Shown: positions 1 to 8,870, numbered from the stretch's first letter. The stretch is 36,406 nucleotides of DNA from Planctomycetota bacterium (GCA_022703445.1 JAKLDR010000003.1:1-36406); one strand, 5' to 3'. The notes: generated from the letters alone by a model not told the origin. Numbers and translations: made by a program.

Positions 1-127
1 CGTGGCCTGGGGCGCCAACGCCGCCGGTCAGCTGGGCGACGGAACGACGACGACCCGCAAGCTCCCCACGCTGGTGACGAACGTCTCAGACGCCGCCGCC
101 ATCGCCGCGGGCGGCAACCAGTCCATG
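1..127. repeat. 127-base exact direct repeat shared with 4799-4925
   Basis: Bases 1-127 match 4799-4925 without a mismatch. The match covers the last RCC1 blade of two neighbouring genes and stops six codons before the first stop codon. Because the window begins inside the repeat, its true left end is unknown. Confidence 0.95.
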
Positions 128-145
128 GCCATCGTGGTGCCGTAA
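2..145 (+). CDS. C-terminal end of an RCC1-repeat protein (partial)
   Basis: This open frame enters from the left edge and ends at TAA 143-145. It encodes 47 residues: one RCC1-type blade (VAWGANAAGQLGDG) followed by AAGGNQSM and a short tail, AIVVP. RCC1 blades build seven-bladed propellers, and in bacteria they are common in large exported proteins. The first 127 bases are identical to 4799-4925, the last blade of the next gene; only the final codons differ. The two genes are therefore neighbouring paralogues, either duplicated recently or kept alike by gene conversion. The rest of the protein lies outside the window, so its other domains are unknown. Confidence 0.85.
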   Translation: MAWGANAAGQLGDGTTTTRKLPTLVTNVSDAAAIAAGGNQSMAIVVP

Positions 146-254
146 GGTGAAGGAAGAAGGCCCCCGGGAGGGACGAGGAGCGGACCGGGGACTCAGGCAT
201 GGGCGCGCCGGAACGCAGGGGTTGCAGGCGCGAGGGGCAGATGGAGTTGGTTTC

Positions 255-3200
255 ATGATCGGTGAGCGCGTTCTCAGGAACCTCCTGCTGGGCCTGGTGG
301 CCACGGTGCTGCTGAGCGGCCTGCGGGCGGGCGGGGCAACAACGGCGAGCGAGCCGCCGCCGCTCAAGTACGCCGCCGTCAACTCCGACCAGCCCGGCGG
401 GCCGACCTACACGTGGATCGAGATTGCCGGCACGGGGACGCAGATCGCCGGCCTGATCGACGACGACAACGCTGGTCCGTTCGACATCGGCTTCAGCTTC
501 CCGTTCTACGGGACCAACTTCAGCAGCTTCCGGGTCTGCTCCAACGGCTGGCTGAGCTTCACGAACTCGACCACCGCGCACACCAACACGTCCCTGCCCA
601 GCATCTCCGCGCCGGAGAACCTGATTGCCTTCTGCTGGACCGACCTGAAGTTCGGCCCCGGCAGCGAAGCCTGGTACAAGCTGGTCGACGCCGACACGCT
701 GGTGGTCGAGTTCAAGGACGTCCGCTTCTATCCGAACGAGTGCATCTACTCCGAGAAGCTCACCTGCGAAGTCGTGCTCAAGTCCGACGGCACCTTCACC
801 CTGCAGTACAAGACCGTGGGCATCGCCAACACCTGCACCGTGGGGCTGCAGAACGCCGACAAGACCCAGGGGCTCCAGGTGGTCCGCGACGCCGCTTACC
901 TTCATGATGCGATGGCCGTGGCCTTCAGCCAGATCGGCCCGCGCCTGGAGCTCAACGCGACCACCCTGAGTGCGTCCTGCCTCATGGGGACCGATGCGGC
1001 CGATCAGAGCTTCACGGTGCGCAACTGCGGCGGCGGCACGGTCCACTACACGATCGGAGACGACGCGGCCTGGCTGGCCTGCGACCCGGTCTCGGGCGAT
1101 TCGACCGGAGAGGCGGACACCATCGCCGTCCACTACGACACCGCCGCCATGGCTCCGGGCACATACCATGCGGTCATCACCGCGACCTCTGTTGACGCCG
1201 ACAACAGCCCCCGGACCATAACCGTGACCCTCACGGTGGTCGGCCCCCACCTGGTGCTCAACAAATCCACGATGAGCCCCACCTGCCGGCAGGGCGCCAG
1301 TCCGGCCGCCGGGACCTTCACGGTCTGCAACTTCGGCGGCGGCGCGATGCCCTACACGATCAGCGATGACGTAGCCTGGCTCTCCTGCTCCCCCTCGTCG
1401 GGTGACTCCGTCGGCGAGACCGACGTCATCGACGTCACCTACGACGCCGCGGCGCTCCCCGCGGGCACCTACAACGCCACCATCACGGTTTCGGCCCCGG
1501 ACTCGGACGTCGTCGAACGCACCATCGCCGTGACTCTGACCGTGACCACGCCGCCGGCCATCGGCCTGTCCCCGGAGTCACTGACCTTCTCGACGCGCGA
1601 GGGCGCGAACCCGGCATCCCAGGCGGTCTCGGTGACCAACTCGGGCAGCGAAACCCTGGCCTGGACGGCCTCCGGGAACAAGCCCTGGCTGCAGGTCTCG
1701 CCGACGTGGGGCACGACCACCACGGAGACGGACACCCTGACCGTCTCGGCGGTGGTCAGCCAGGCAGAGTCGTGGACGGGAACGACCTCCACGACGAGCG
1801 CACCGGCAGCACGCGAGGATCACAGCCAGGTCTGGACCGGCAAGGAGATGATAGTCTGGGGCGGCCGGGTGGACTATGGCGGCGTGCCTACTAAGACCGG
1901 CGCACGGTACTCTCCAGCCACGAACTCGTGGCTTGGCAGCACGACCCTCACCGGAGCCCCTCCAGGGCTCAAGTGCCACACGGGCGTATGGACCGGCACG
2001 GAGATGATCATCTGGGGCGGATGGATCTCCGGCGAGGTGGTCCAGGACAAGGGTTATCTCTACAATGCGGCAACCAACGCTTGGACCGGCACAATATCGA
2101 CTACGGGCGCACCCAGCGCCCGACGTTCACATACAGCGGTATGGACCGGCACGGAGATGATCATCTGGGGCGGCGAGGTTGGCGGGGATGCTCCGACCAA
2201 CACCGGAGCCCGCTACAATCTTTCCACCAACACCTGGACACCGATGAGCACGGCCAATGCTCCGAGTGCCCGCTGGCACCACGTCGCGGTCTGGACCGGC
2301 ACCGAGATGATCGTTTGGGGCGGTTGGAGCGGGACCAGCCGGCTGAACGGCGGCGCGCGCTACAATCCGGCCACCGACACCTGGACCGGCGAGCTTTCCG
2401 TCACCAATGCCCCCACGGCACGGCATGCTCTTCCAGCGGTCTGGACCGGCGCCGAGATGATAGTGTGGGGCGGCGGGGTGAGCGATGGCGGGGTGAACAC
2501 CAACACCGGTGGCCGGTACGATCCCGCGACTAACTCCTGGACGGGCGCAACCGCCTTGACGGGTGCTCCGGCCGAGCGCTGCAGCCACCGGGCCATATGG
2601 ACCGGCACGGAAATGATCGTGTGGGGCGGGTACAACGGTGGCTATCAGAACACCGGCGCACGCTACCGCCCGCCGGTCAGCCTGTCGGCCGGCACCTACA
2701 CCGGCACGGTGACCGTGGCCGACCCGAACGCGACCAACAGCCCCCGGACGGTGGCGGTGACCCTCACGGTCGGCCCCAACCATGCGCCGGAGATTTCCTC
2801 GTTCAGCCCGGCCAATCCGGTGACAGTGGCGGTGGGGGCCACCCAGGCCTTCACCGTCGACGCCTGGGACGCCGACGACGACACGCTCAGCTACGCGTGG
2901 AAGATCGACGGCGGCAGCGTGCCCGTGACGATCGCCACCATGAACTACAGCCCGGTTGGGGCGGACATCGGCGCGCACACCATCACGGTCACCGTTTCCG
3001 ACGGACACGGCGGGACGGTCGTCCAGACCTGGAACGTCAGCGTCCCCAACACAGTCCCCGTGGCCAACGCTCAGGCGGTGACGACGGCGGAGGACACCGC
3101 CAAGGCCATCACCCTGACCGCTTCGGACGTCGACGGCCAGCCTCTGACCTACACGGTGACGGCCGGCCCGAGCCACGGCACGCTCTCCGGCGCGGGGACC

Positions 3201-4946
3201 GGCCGCACCTACACCCCGGCGGCCAACTGGAACGGTTCGGACTCCTTCACCTTCAAGGTCAACGACGGGACCGTCGACTCGGCGGAGGCCACGGTGTCGA
3301 TCACGGTGACCGCGGTCAACGACACACCGACGGTCAACGCCCAGGCGGTGACCACCGCCGAGGACACGCCGAAGGCCATCACCCTGGTGGCCTCGGATGT
3401 GGACGAGGATGCGCTCACCTACACCGTGGTGGCTGGCCCGGCCCACGGTACGCTGACCGGCACAGCTCCGGCCCTGACCTACACTCCGGCGGCGAACTGG
3501 AGCGGCTCGGATTCCTTCACCTTCAAGGTGAATGACGGCTCGGTCGACTCTGCGCCGGCGACGGTATCGATCACGGTGACCGCGGTCAACGACATCCCGG
3601 TGGCTGATGACCAGGAGGTGACCACGCTCACGAACGTGGCCAAGGCGATCGCCCTGGAGGCCTCCGACGCCGACCTCCAGGCCCTGACCTACTCGATCGT
3701 TGCCGGGCCGGCGCACGGAACGCTCTCGGGCAGCGGGGCGAACCGGACCTACACTCCGGTCGGCGGCTACAGCGGCCCGGACAGCTTCACCTTCAAGGTC
3801 AGTGACGGACTGGCCGATTCGGATACGGCCACGGTGACCATCACGGTGAGCGGGGTAAGCGGCACGGTCAAGGCCTGGGGCAGCAACGCTTCCGGTCAGC
3901 TTGGACTGGGCACGACCACTACGACCAAGCTGCCGGCGGACGTGCCCGGGCTCTCCGGCGTCGCCGCGCTGGCGGCGGGCGAGCTCCACACGCTGGCGGT
4001 GATGGCCGATGGCACGGTGCGGGCCTGGGGCTCGAACAAGTACGGCCAGCTGGGCGACAACACTCTCGTCACCCGCAAGACGCCCGTGGCCATAGCGATG
4101 CCCGGCGGCGTCAAGGCGGTGGCGGTGGCGGCCGGCCAGTACTTCTCGATGGCGCTGCTGGAGAACGGGACCGTGGCGGTCTGGGGCTACAACGCCCACG
4201 GCGAGCTGGGGCTGGGGACCACGGCTGCGGTGAAGGTCCCGACGCTCAACCCGCACGCCAGCCTGGCCGGCGGGGTGACCGCGGTGGCGGCCGGGCGCAA
4301 CCACGCTCTGGCGCTGCTCGACAGCGGGGCGGTGATGGCCTGGGGCTACAACAACAGCGGCCAGCTGGGAACCGGCTCGACGACCTCCAGCAAGCTGCCC
4401 GTGCCCGTGAAGGACTCGACCGGTCTTGCGAACCTCGCCGGAGTCTCGGCCATCGCGGCCGGCGGGAGCCACAGCGCGGCGGTGGTCGGTGGCGGGGTGC
4501 TGGCCTGGGGCCTGAACAGCGGCGGCCAGCTGGGCGACGGGACGACGACCACGCGGAAACTGCCCAAGGCGGTGGCCGGGCTGGGCGGGGTCTTGGCGGT
4601 GAGGTGCGGTCTGGCGCACACGGTCGCGCTCCTCGGCGGCGGGGAGGTCCGGGCCTGGGGCGCGAACAAGAGCGGTCAGCTGGGCGACGGGACGACCACC
4701 GGGAGGAAGACGCCGGTGGCGGTGACGGGGCTGTCCGACGCCCTCTGGATCGGCTGCGGCCTGAACCACACCCTGGCGCTGCGGAGCGGCGGGTCGGTCG
4801 TGGCCTGGGGCGCCAACGCCGCCGGTCAGCTGGGCGACGGAACGACGACGACCCGCAAGCTCCCCACGCTGGTGACGAACGTCTCAGACGCCGCCGCCAT
4901 CGCCGCGGGCGGCAACCAGTCCATGACCATTACCGTCCAGCATTAG
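255..4946 (+). CDS. Large exported multi-domain protein: BACON-like, Kelch, PKD-like, cadherin-like and RCC1 domains
   Basis: The protein has 1,563 residues and is probably exported or surface-exposed. I chose ATG 255 because GGAG lies 8 bases upstream and a clear signal peptide follows (LLLGLVATVLL); the frame is open back to GTG 147. Approximate domains: N-terminal beta-sandwich with VCSNGWLSF (30-228); three BACON-like domains from 229, 331 and 433; six Kelch repeats (about 501-807) with the motif VWTGTEMIVWGG; the last strands of the third BACON domain (to about 840); a PKD-like domain (841-932); three cadherin-like repeats of about 90 residues (933-1200); and seven RCC1 blades to the end. 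There is no membrane anchor or recognisable sorting signal at the C-terminus. Ligand binding or adhesion is an inference from the domains, and no enzyme motif is visible. The Kelch block sits inside a BACON domain (see findings). Confidence 0.9.
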   Translation: MIGERVLRNLLLGLVATVLLSGLRAGGATTASEPPPLKYAAVNSDQPGGPTYTWIEIAGTGTQIAGLIDDDNAGPFDIGFSFPFYGTNFSSFRVCSNGWLSFTNSTTAHTNTSLPSISAPENLIAFCWTDLKFGPGSEAWYKLVDADTLVVEFKDVRFYPNECIYSEKLTCEVVLKSDGTFTLQYKTVGIANTCTVGLQNADKTQGLQVVRDAAYLHDAMAVAFSQIGPRLELNATTLSASCLMGTDAADQSFTVRNCGGGTVHYTIGDDAAWLACDPVSGDSTGEADTIAVHYDTAAMAPGTYHAVITATSVDADNSPRTITVTLTVVGPHLVLNKSTMSPTCRQGASPAAGTFTVCNFGGGAMPYTISDDVAWLSCSPSSGDSVGETDVIDVTYDAAALPAGTYNATITVSAPDSDVVERTIAVTLTVTTPPAIGLSPESLTFSTREGANPASQAVSVTNSGSETLAWTASGNKPWLQVSPTWGTTTTETDTLTVSAVVSQAESWTGTTSTTSAPAAREDHSQVWTGKEMIVWGGRVDYGGVPTKTGARYSPATNSWLGSTTLTGAPPGLKCHTGVWTGTEMIIWGGWISGEVVQDKGYLYNAATNAWTGTISTTGAPSARRSHTAVWTGTEMIIWGGEVGGDAPTNTGARYNLSTNTWTPMSTANAPSARWHHVAVWTGTEMIVWGGWSGTSRLNGGARYNPATDTWTGELSVTNAPTARHALPAVWTGAEMIVWGGGVSDGGVNTNTGGRYDPATNSWTGATALTGAPAERCSHRAIWTGTEMIVWGGYNGGYQNTGARYRPPVSLSAGTYTGTVTVADPNATNSPRTVAVTLTVGPNHAPEISSFSPANPVTVAVGATQAFTVDAWDADDDTLSYAWKIDGGSVPVTIATMNYSPVGADIGAHTITVTVSDGHGGTVVQTWNVSVPNTVPVANAQAVTTAEDTAKAITLTASDVDGQPLTYTVTAGPSHGTLSGAGTGRTYTPAANWNGSDSFTFKVNDGTVDSAEATVSITVTAVNDTPTVNAQAVTTAEDTPKAITLVASDVDEDALTYTVVAGPAHGTLTGTAPALTYTPAANWSGSDSFTFKVNDGSVDSAPATVSITVTAVNDIPVADDQEVTTLTNVAKAIALEASDADLQALTYSIVAGPAHGTLSGSGANRTYTPVGGYSGPDSFTFKVSDGLADSDTATVTITVSGVSGTVKAWGSNASGQLGLGTTTTTKLPADVPGLSGVAALAAGELHTLAVMADGTVRAWGSNKYGQLGDNTLVTRKTPVAIAMPGGVKAVAVAAGQYFSMALLENGTVAVWGYNAHGELGLGTTAAVKVPTLNPHASLAGGVTAVAAGRNHALALLDSGAVMAWGYNNSGQLGTGSTTSSKLPVPVKDSTGLANLAGVSAIAAGGSHSAAVVGGGVLAWGLNSGGQLGDGTTTTRKLPKAVAGLGGVLAVRCGLAHTVALLGGGEVRAWGANKSGQLGDGTTTGRKTPVAVTGLSDALWIGCGLNHTLALRSGGSVVAWGANAAGQLGDGTTTTRKLPTLVTNVSDAAAIAAGGNQSMTITVQH
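1754..2682 (+). repeat. Six-Kelch block bounded by an 8-base direct repeat
   Basis: GGTCAGCC occurs at 1754-1761 and again at 2675-2682, exactly 921 bases (307 codons) apart. Between them lie six DNA-level repeats of 150-156 bases, with TGGACCGGC starting at 1833, 1989, 2142, 2292, 2442 and 2598. Joining the two copies of the 8-mer gives a continuous BACON-like domain in frame. Confidence 0.8.
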
Positions 4947-4954
4947 TCGATCCA

Positions 4955-4977
4955 CGCCGGAGCAGTCGGTCCCGGCG
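4955..4977. terminator. Short hairpin between convergent genes
   Basis: CGCCGG at 4955-4960 pairs with CCGGCG at 4972-4977 across an 11-base loop, in the 31-base gap between convergent stop codons. No T-run follows on either strand, so a terminator role rests only on its position. Confidence 0.3.
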
Positions 4978-6114
4978 CTACCGCACCAGCCCGGCCCGGC
5001 GGATGAAGGCGCGGATCTCCGCCAGGGTCATGAGCTTCTGGTTGCCCGAGGTGTAGGCCCGGAGCGCGCAGGGGCGCGAGCCGCGGTGGGCCCGGGCGTA
5101 GTCCAGGTCGCGGAACATGAAGGTCGGCTTGATGATGTAGTAGCTGTCGTCCTCGATCGTCCGCGGGGCCTCCTCGTCGGTCATGACCTCCTCGTGGGTG
5201 GTCTCGCCCGGGCGGCGGCCGATGACCTGGATGCCGATCTTCCGCGGGTCGCGGCCGATCGCGGCGGCTTGCTCGCGGATCAGCCCCTCGACCAGGATGC
5301 CCAGCTTCACCGAGGGCATCTTGCGGACGAAGACCTCGCCGCCGGCCGCCCGCGCCAGGGCGTCGCAGCACAGGTCGGCGGCCTCGGAGATGGACATCAC
5401 GAAGCGGGTCATCTCCGGGTCGGTGACCGTGACCGGCCCGCCCGCGGCGATCTGCTCGCGGAAGAGCGGCAGCACCGAGCCGCGCGAGCCCAGGACGTTG
5501 CCGAAGCGCACCGAGGAGAAGGCCGTCCGGCCGGAACTCTGAAGGTAGTTGCCGGCGATGATGATCTTCTCGCCCATGAGCTTGGAGGCGCCCATGGTGT
5601 TCGAGGGGCTGGCCGCCTTGTCGGTGGAGAGGTTGACCACCGCCCGGACCCGGCGCTCCAGGGCCGCCTCCACCAGGTTCTGGACGCCCAGGACGTTCGT
5701 CTTGACCGCCTCGAAGGGGTTGTACTCGCAGCTCGGGACGTGCTTCAAAGCCGCGGTGTGGAAGACGTAGTCGATGCCGTCGAGCGCGCGCGAGAGCCGC
5801 TCTCGGTCGCGGACGTCGCCGATCAGGAAGCGCAGGCGCTTCTGGCCGTCGCGCTTGCCGCGGCGCGGGTCCAGGGCGTTCTGCTCCGAGCCCCAGCGCT
5901 CGAGCAGGTGGGCGATCTCGAACTGCTTGGACTCGTCACGGCTGTAGATGCGGACCACCTCGGCACCCTCGTCGAGCACCCGCTGGACGATGGCCAGCCC
6001 GACCGTCCCGGTGCCGCCGGTGACCAGCACCCGGGCGCCACGGAAGAAGCCGGACCCCCGGCCCGGGCCGGCCCGGCGGGAGGCGGTGCCGCTCCGTCGC
6101 TTGGTTCCAGGCAT
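4978..6114 (-). CDS. NAD-dependent sugar-nucleotide dehydratase, CapD/FlaA1/PseB-like
   Basis: This 378-residue soluble short-chain dehydrogenase-like protein belongs to the polysaccharide-biosynthesis family that dehydrates UDP-GlcNAc at C4/C6 toward deoxy-amino sugars. Visible motifs are the nucleotide-binding GGTGTVG (33-39), AALKHVP (121-127), STDKA (163-167), MGASK (174-178) and the family stretch GSRGSVLPLF (209-218). A Met takes the place of Tyr in the YxxxK motif, as I recall for WbpM/CapD-type enzymes. I chose ATG 6114 because AAAGGA lies 6 bases upstream; ATG 6129 and a GTG near 6210 are weaker. There are no membrane segments, unlike full-length WbpM. With the Maf protein of the same strand, it could supply a sugar for flagellin or surface glycans. 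The exact product cannot be read from the sequence. Confidence 0.85.
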   Translation of the reverse strand: MPGTKRRSGTASRRAGPGRGSGFFRGARVLVTGGTGTVGLAIVQRVLDEGAEVVRIYSRDESKQFEIAHLLERWGSEQNALDPRRGKRDGQKRLRFLIGDVRDRERLSRALDGIDYVFHTAALKHVPSCEYNPFEAVKTNVLGVQNLVEAALERRVRAVVNLSTDKAASPSNTMGASKLMGEKIIIAGNYLQSSGRTAFSSVRFGNVLGSRGSVLPLFREQIAAGGPVTVTDPEMTRFVMSISEAADLCCDALARAAGGEVFVRKMPSVKLGILVEGLIREQAAAIGRDPRKIGIQVIGRRPGETTHEEVMTDEEAPRTIEDDSYYIIKPTFMFRDLDYARAHRGSRPCALRAYTSGNQKLMTLAEIRAFIRRAGLVR

Positions 6115-6236
6115 GGCGAGTCCTTTCATCTGCCGGTGAAACCCGGGAGGCATCTTAGGAAACCGCGCGCCGCGGTCAAACGGATAATGCCTGGTGGAGG
6201 CAAGGACCATCTCGCTTCGCCCGCCGCGGCGGGCGA

Positions 6237-6343
6237 GCTCCGATAGCGATGCCGATACCGATAGCGATAGCGAAGCGCGCGAGACGACGGCGGCGGCAGT
6301 CTCTTCTCGCTATCGGTATCGCTATCGCAATCGGTATCGGAGC
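6237..6343. repeat. Inverted repeat of degenerate CGATAG/CGATAC hexamers
   Basis: Arms at 6237-6273 and 6307-6343 match as an inverted repeat at 32 of 37 positions around a 33-base loop. Each arm is a run of hexamers such as CGATAG, CGATGC and CGATAC. It lies between the stop of the URO-D-like gene (6373) and the start of the dehydratase gene (6114). It could end transcription or insulate the two genes, but it has no T-run. Confidence 0.8.
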
Positions 6344-6372
6344 GCCAGCGAGGCCGGCGCGGCCTGCCGCGC

Positions 6373-7626
6373 TCAGAGGCGGCTGCCCTCCGGGTGGCCG
6401 GTCATCCCGCGGATCATCGCGCAGGTCCGCGCCACCCGGTCGGCCATCCGCCCGGTGAGCGTGCAGGTGTCCCGGAACACGAACTCGATGAAGTAGTCCC
6501 GGCCGACGTCGAGCGTCTCCTGGAGGTGCGCGCGCAGGTCGGCGGGGTCGAAGGCCTCGCCGCAGAACTTGAGAGGCACCGGCTTCCGGCACCAGATGAC
6601 GTTCCGCCGGCAGGCCCCGGCCAGCTGGCGGATGTCGCACCAGGGCGTGACGCTGACCTTGCGCAGGTTCGGCAGCCGCTCGAGGACGGGCATCAGGTTG
6701 TGGACCGGCTCGCAGCAGCCGAACTTGAGCAGCTTGAACTTGCCGGCCAGCCTGGTCAGGTGGGGCATCAGGAACTCGTCGAACATCTCGGCGGAGATGC
6801 CGGTGGACTCCTGCGACTCCAGATAGCCCCAGCGGTCCGTGGTGGCCACCCGGTCCCCGGCCTTGCCGGCGGTCTCGTCGGAGAAGAGGGAGCTGCCCGA
6901 GCAGTACCCCTGGTTGCCGTCGTGGTTCAGGGTCAGGAGGCCCTGGTCCTCCTCCCACCGCCCCAGCGCCAGGTTGTCCTCCGCCAGGAAGGCGAACAGG
7001 CGGTGCACGGCGTCGGGGTTCATGGCCATCTGCAGATACAGCTCCTGCATGCCCATGAGGTGCACGGCCTTGTTGGTGATGCCGTTGGAGTACATCGACT
7101 CGGCGCGGCCGACCTCCACCGGCAGGAGCCCGGAGAAGGCCTCGCGGGCCAGCTCCGCGCGGGCCCCGGTCTTGTCCCGGTCCAGGGTCAGCGTGCGCTT
7201 GCGCAGCTTGCCGAAGTCCGCGTCGATGTCCTTGATGGGCGTGTTGGTCTTGTAGCCCAGCGAGTCCGCGGCGGTGCTGCCGGCGTGGGTGACCTCGAGC
7301 TCGTCGCAGGTCGCGGTGAGCTTCGTGACCCAGTCGACCACGAACCGGTCCGGGATGATCCGGTCGTCGTCGATCAGCTCGTAGGCGGTCAGGGCGTGCA
7401 GGAGGCGGCCCTCCAGGGCCCGGCCGACCTCGTCCGCGCACTCCAGCGCCGGGGTCAGGTCCTTGAAGAAGGTGCCGTTGTCCTCGATGTGGAACGGGAA
7501 GGTCTTGGCCTGAAGGCGGTTGTGATGCCGCCACTTCTCCCGCCGCTCGGCCATGGGCTTGCCGCGGGCGCAGTCCGCGTACCGGCCGGCCAGGGTCCTG
7601 AGGCGCGCCTTGTCCTTCGCATTCAT
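6373..7626 (-). CDS. Uroporphyrinogen decarboxylase-like protein, copy B
   Basis: The 417-residue cytoplasmic protein resembles the URO-D/MtaA superfamily, whose members decarboxylate uroporphyrinogen or move methyl groups between corrinoids and thiols. The family-like core near the C-terminal third reads KFGCCEPVHN, then LPNLRKVSVTPWCD. This core is typical of divergent URO-D-like proteins I associate with planctomycetes; the His-x-Cys metal motif of MtaA is not present in that form. I chose ATG 7626 because GAGGT lies about 6 bases upstream and the gap to the upstream gene is only 8 bases. It is a diverged tandem paralogue of the next gene. A true role in haem synthesis is unlikely; methyl transfer is possible but unproven. 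Confidence 0.75.
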   Translation of the reverse strand: MNAKDKARLRTLAGRYADCARGKPMAERREKWRHHNRLQAKTFPFHIEDNGTFFKDLTPALECADEVGRALEGRLLHALTAYELIDDDRIIPDRFVVDWVTKLTATCDELEVTHAGSTAADSLGYKTNTPIKDIDADFGKLRKRTLTLDRDKTGARAELAREAFSGLLPVEVGRAESMYSNGITNKAVHLMGMQELYLQMAMNPDAVHRLFAFLAEDNLALGRWEEDQGLLTLNHDGNQGYCSGSSLFSDETAGKAGDRVATTDRWGYLESQESTGISAEMFDEFLMPHLTRLAGKFKLLKFGCCEPVHNLMPVLERLPNLRKVSVTPWCDIRQLAGACRRNVIWCRKPVPLKFCGEAFDPADLRAHLQETLDVGRDYFIEFVFRDTCTLTGRMADRVARTCAMIRGMTGHPEGSRL

Positions 7627-7634
7627 CGCCGACC

Positions 7635-8870
7635 TCACCCTCCCGCCACTTCCATGGCGATCCTGCCCCACTCGGCCAGGCGCTCCGGCTCGTAGCGGAT
7701 GGTGCTGATGTCCTTGAGGATGAACTCGAGCGAACAGCCGTGGCGCCGGCAGATATCGCGGGTGGCCACCAGGTCGGCGCGGACCTGGTCGGGGTGGAAC
7801 GTGTCGGTGGCCATGAAGGCCGGGTTGGGCTTGCGGGAGAAGACGTAGTCGCGGCCGATCTCCGCGGCGCCGCGCTCCTGGTCGACCCACGGGCTCATCG
7901 AGACCTTGCGGACGTTGGGGATCATCCGCACCTCGGCCATCTTGCCGTCGAGCGGGTCGCAGCAGCCGTAGTAGACCAGCCCGAAGCGCGCGCAGATCCG
8001 GCTGGCGTACTCCACCTCGAACTCCCTGAACATCTCCGGCGAGACCGTGCCCAGCATCTGGGCCAGGCCGTACATCCAGAGGTCCCTGGTGCGGGGCTTA
8101 TCCGGGTTGTAGCCCGGGGCGGGCAGCTCGTCGGTGTAGGCGCCGGTGCAGTGGATCAGGCTCTGCGGTCCGCAGAGCAGCCCCTGGGCCTCGAGCTGGT
8201 CGAGCATGCTCAGGTAGCCCTCGGTCATGCGCGCCAAGAGCCGGTGCATGAACTCGGGCCGATCTACCAGCGCGTAGAGCGCGTTCTCCACGCCCATCCA
8301 GGTGGCGATCGGGTCCCACAGCGAAAGATAGAGGTCCTCGCCCCAGGGCAGGACCTCGAGCCGCCCGTCGAAGAGCTCGTGGGCCACGGCCAGGCGCCGC
8401 TCGGTCTCGGCCGCGTTGTGGCCGACCACCGGCATGCGGATCTTCTCGAGGTCCGCGTCGGTCTGGAACTGGTTCTCGTACCTGTGGCCCTTGACCGAGT
8501 TGGCCGGGTCGCTGACCGCCGTCTCCTCGATGATGGCGATGCCGAAGACGCTGTTCTTCACCGCCTTGGGCACGCGCACGAAGGACTCCACCACCATGTC
8601 CACCGGGAAGTGCTTCCACTGGTAGAGGATCTTCCGCAGCCGGGTCTCGTAGCCGCGGCACTCCTGATCGGCGCACTGCGGGGTCAGCTCGCCGCCGGCG
8701 GAGAGCTCGTTCCAGCAGACCTGGTCGATCATGACCATGGGCCGCTGGGCCTTTCGGGCGTTGAGCCGGCGCCAGAGCCGGCGCTTCTCCTCCTGGACGG
8801 GCAGCGCGGCGATCTCCGCCACGCGCGCGGCGAGGTCCCTGATGATGGCAACATCCTTGGCGTTGGGCAT
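7635..8870 (-). CDS. Uroporphyrinogen decarboxylase-like protein, copy A
   Basis: The 411-residue protein is paralogous to the gene at 6373-7626, with the same arrangement: an N-terminal helix ending in RRLWRRLNARK, and the core YYGCCDPLDG followed by IPNVRKVSMSPWVD. The start codon is decided by the ribosome site. AGGAG, which overlaps the stop codon of the upstream gene, lies 9 bases before ATG 8870 but directly abuts ATG 8879. The gaps are 12 bases upstream and 8 downstream, so it is co-transcribed with both neighbours. The paired Cys of GCCDP could bind a metal or corrinoid partner. The substrate is unknown, and I see no corrinoid protein gene nearby. Confidence 0.75.
   Translation of the reverse strand: MPNAKDVAIIRDLAARVAEIAALPVQEEKRRLWRRLNARKAQRPMVMIDQVCWNELSAGGELTPQCADQECRGYETRLRKILYQWKHFPVDMVVESFVRVPKAVKNSVFGIAIIEETAVSDPANSVKGHRYENQFQTDADLEKIRMPVVGHNAAETERRLAVAHELFDGRLEVLPWGEDLYLSLWDPIATWMGVENALYALVDRPEFMHRLLARMTEGYLSMLDQLEAQGLLCGPQSLIHCTGAYTDELPAPGYNPDKPRTRDLWMYGLAQMLGTVSPEMFREFEVEYASRICARFGLVYYGCCDPLDGKMAEVRMIPNVRKVSMSPWVDQERGAAEIGRDYVFSRKPNPAFMATDTFHPDQVRADLVATRDICRRHGCSLEFILKDISTIRYEPERLAEWGRIAMEVAGG

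Noticed and set aside
1833..2640. Regular repeats of 150-156 bases as a possible CRISPR or satellite array
   Set aside because: They are codon-preserving Kelch repeats within an open reading frame; conserved sites match the protein motif.
2127..4769. Long minus-strand open frame (880 codons) opposite the domain-repeat gene
   Set aside because: It is Arg/Gly/His-rich, has no recognisable motif, and mirrors the tandem repeats of the plus-strand gene. Long shadow frames are expected in DNA this GC-rich.
5086..6246. Plus-strand frame opposite the sugar dehydratase
   Set aside because: Low-complexity composition without motifs; the minus strand has all family motifs and a ribosome site.
6176..7534. 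Frame that reads the hexamer repeat as Ile/Pro/Ala repeats
   Set aside because: It is an out-of-frame reading of the URO-D-like gene; the IPIAIAI stretch is only the translated repeat.
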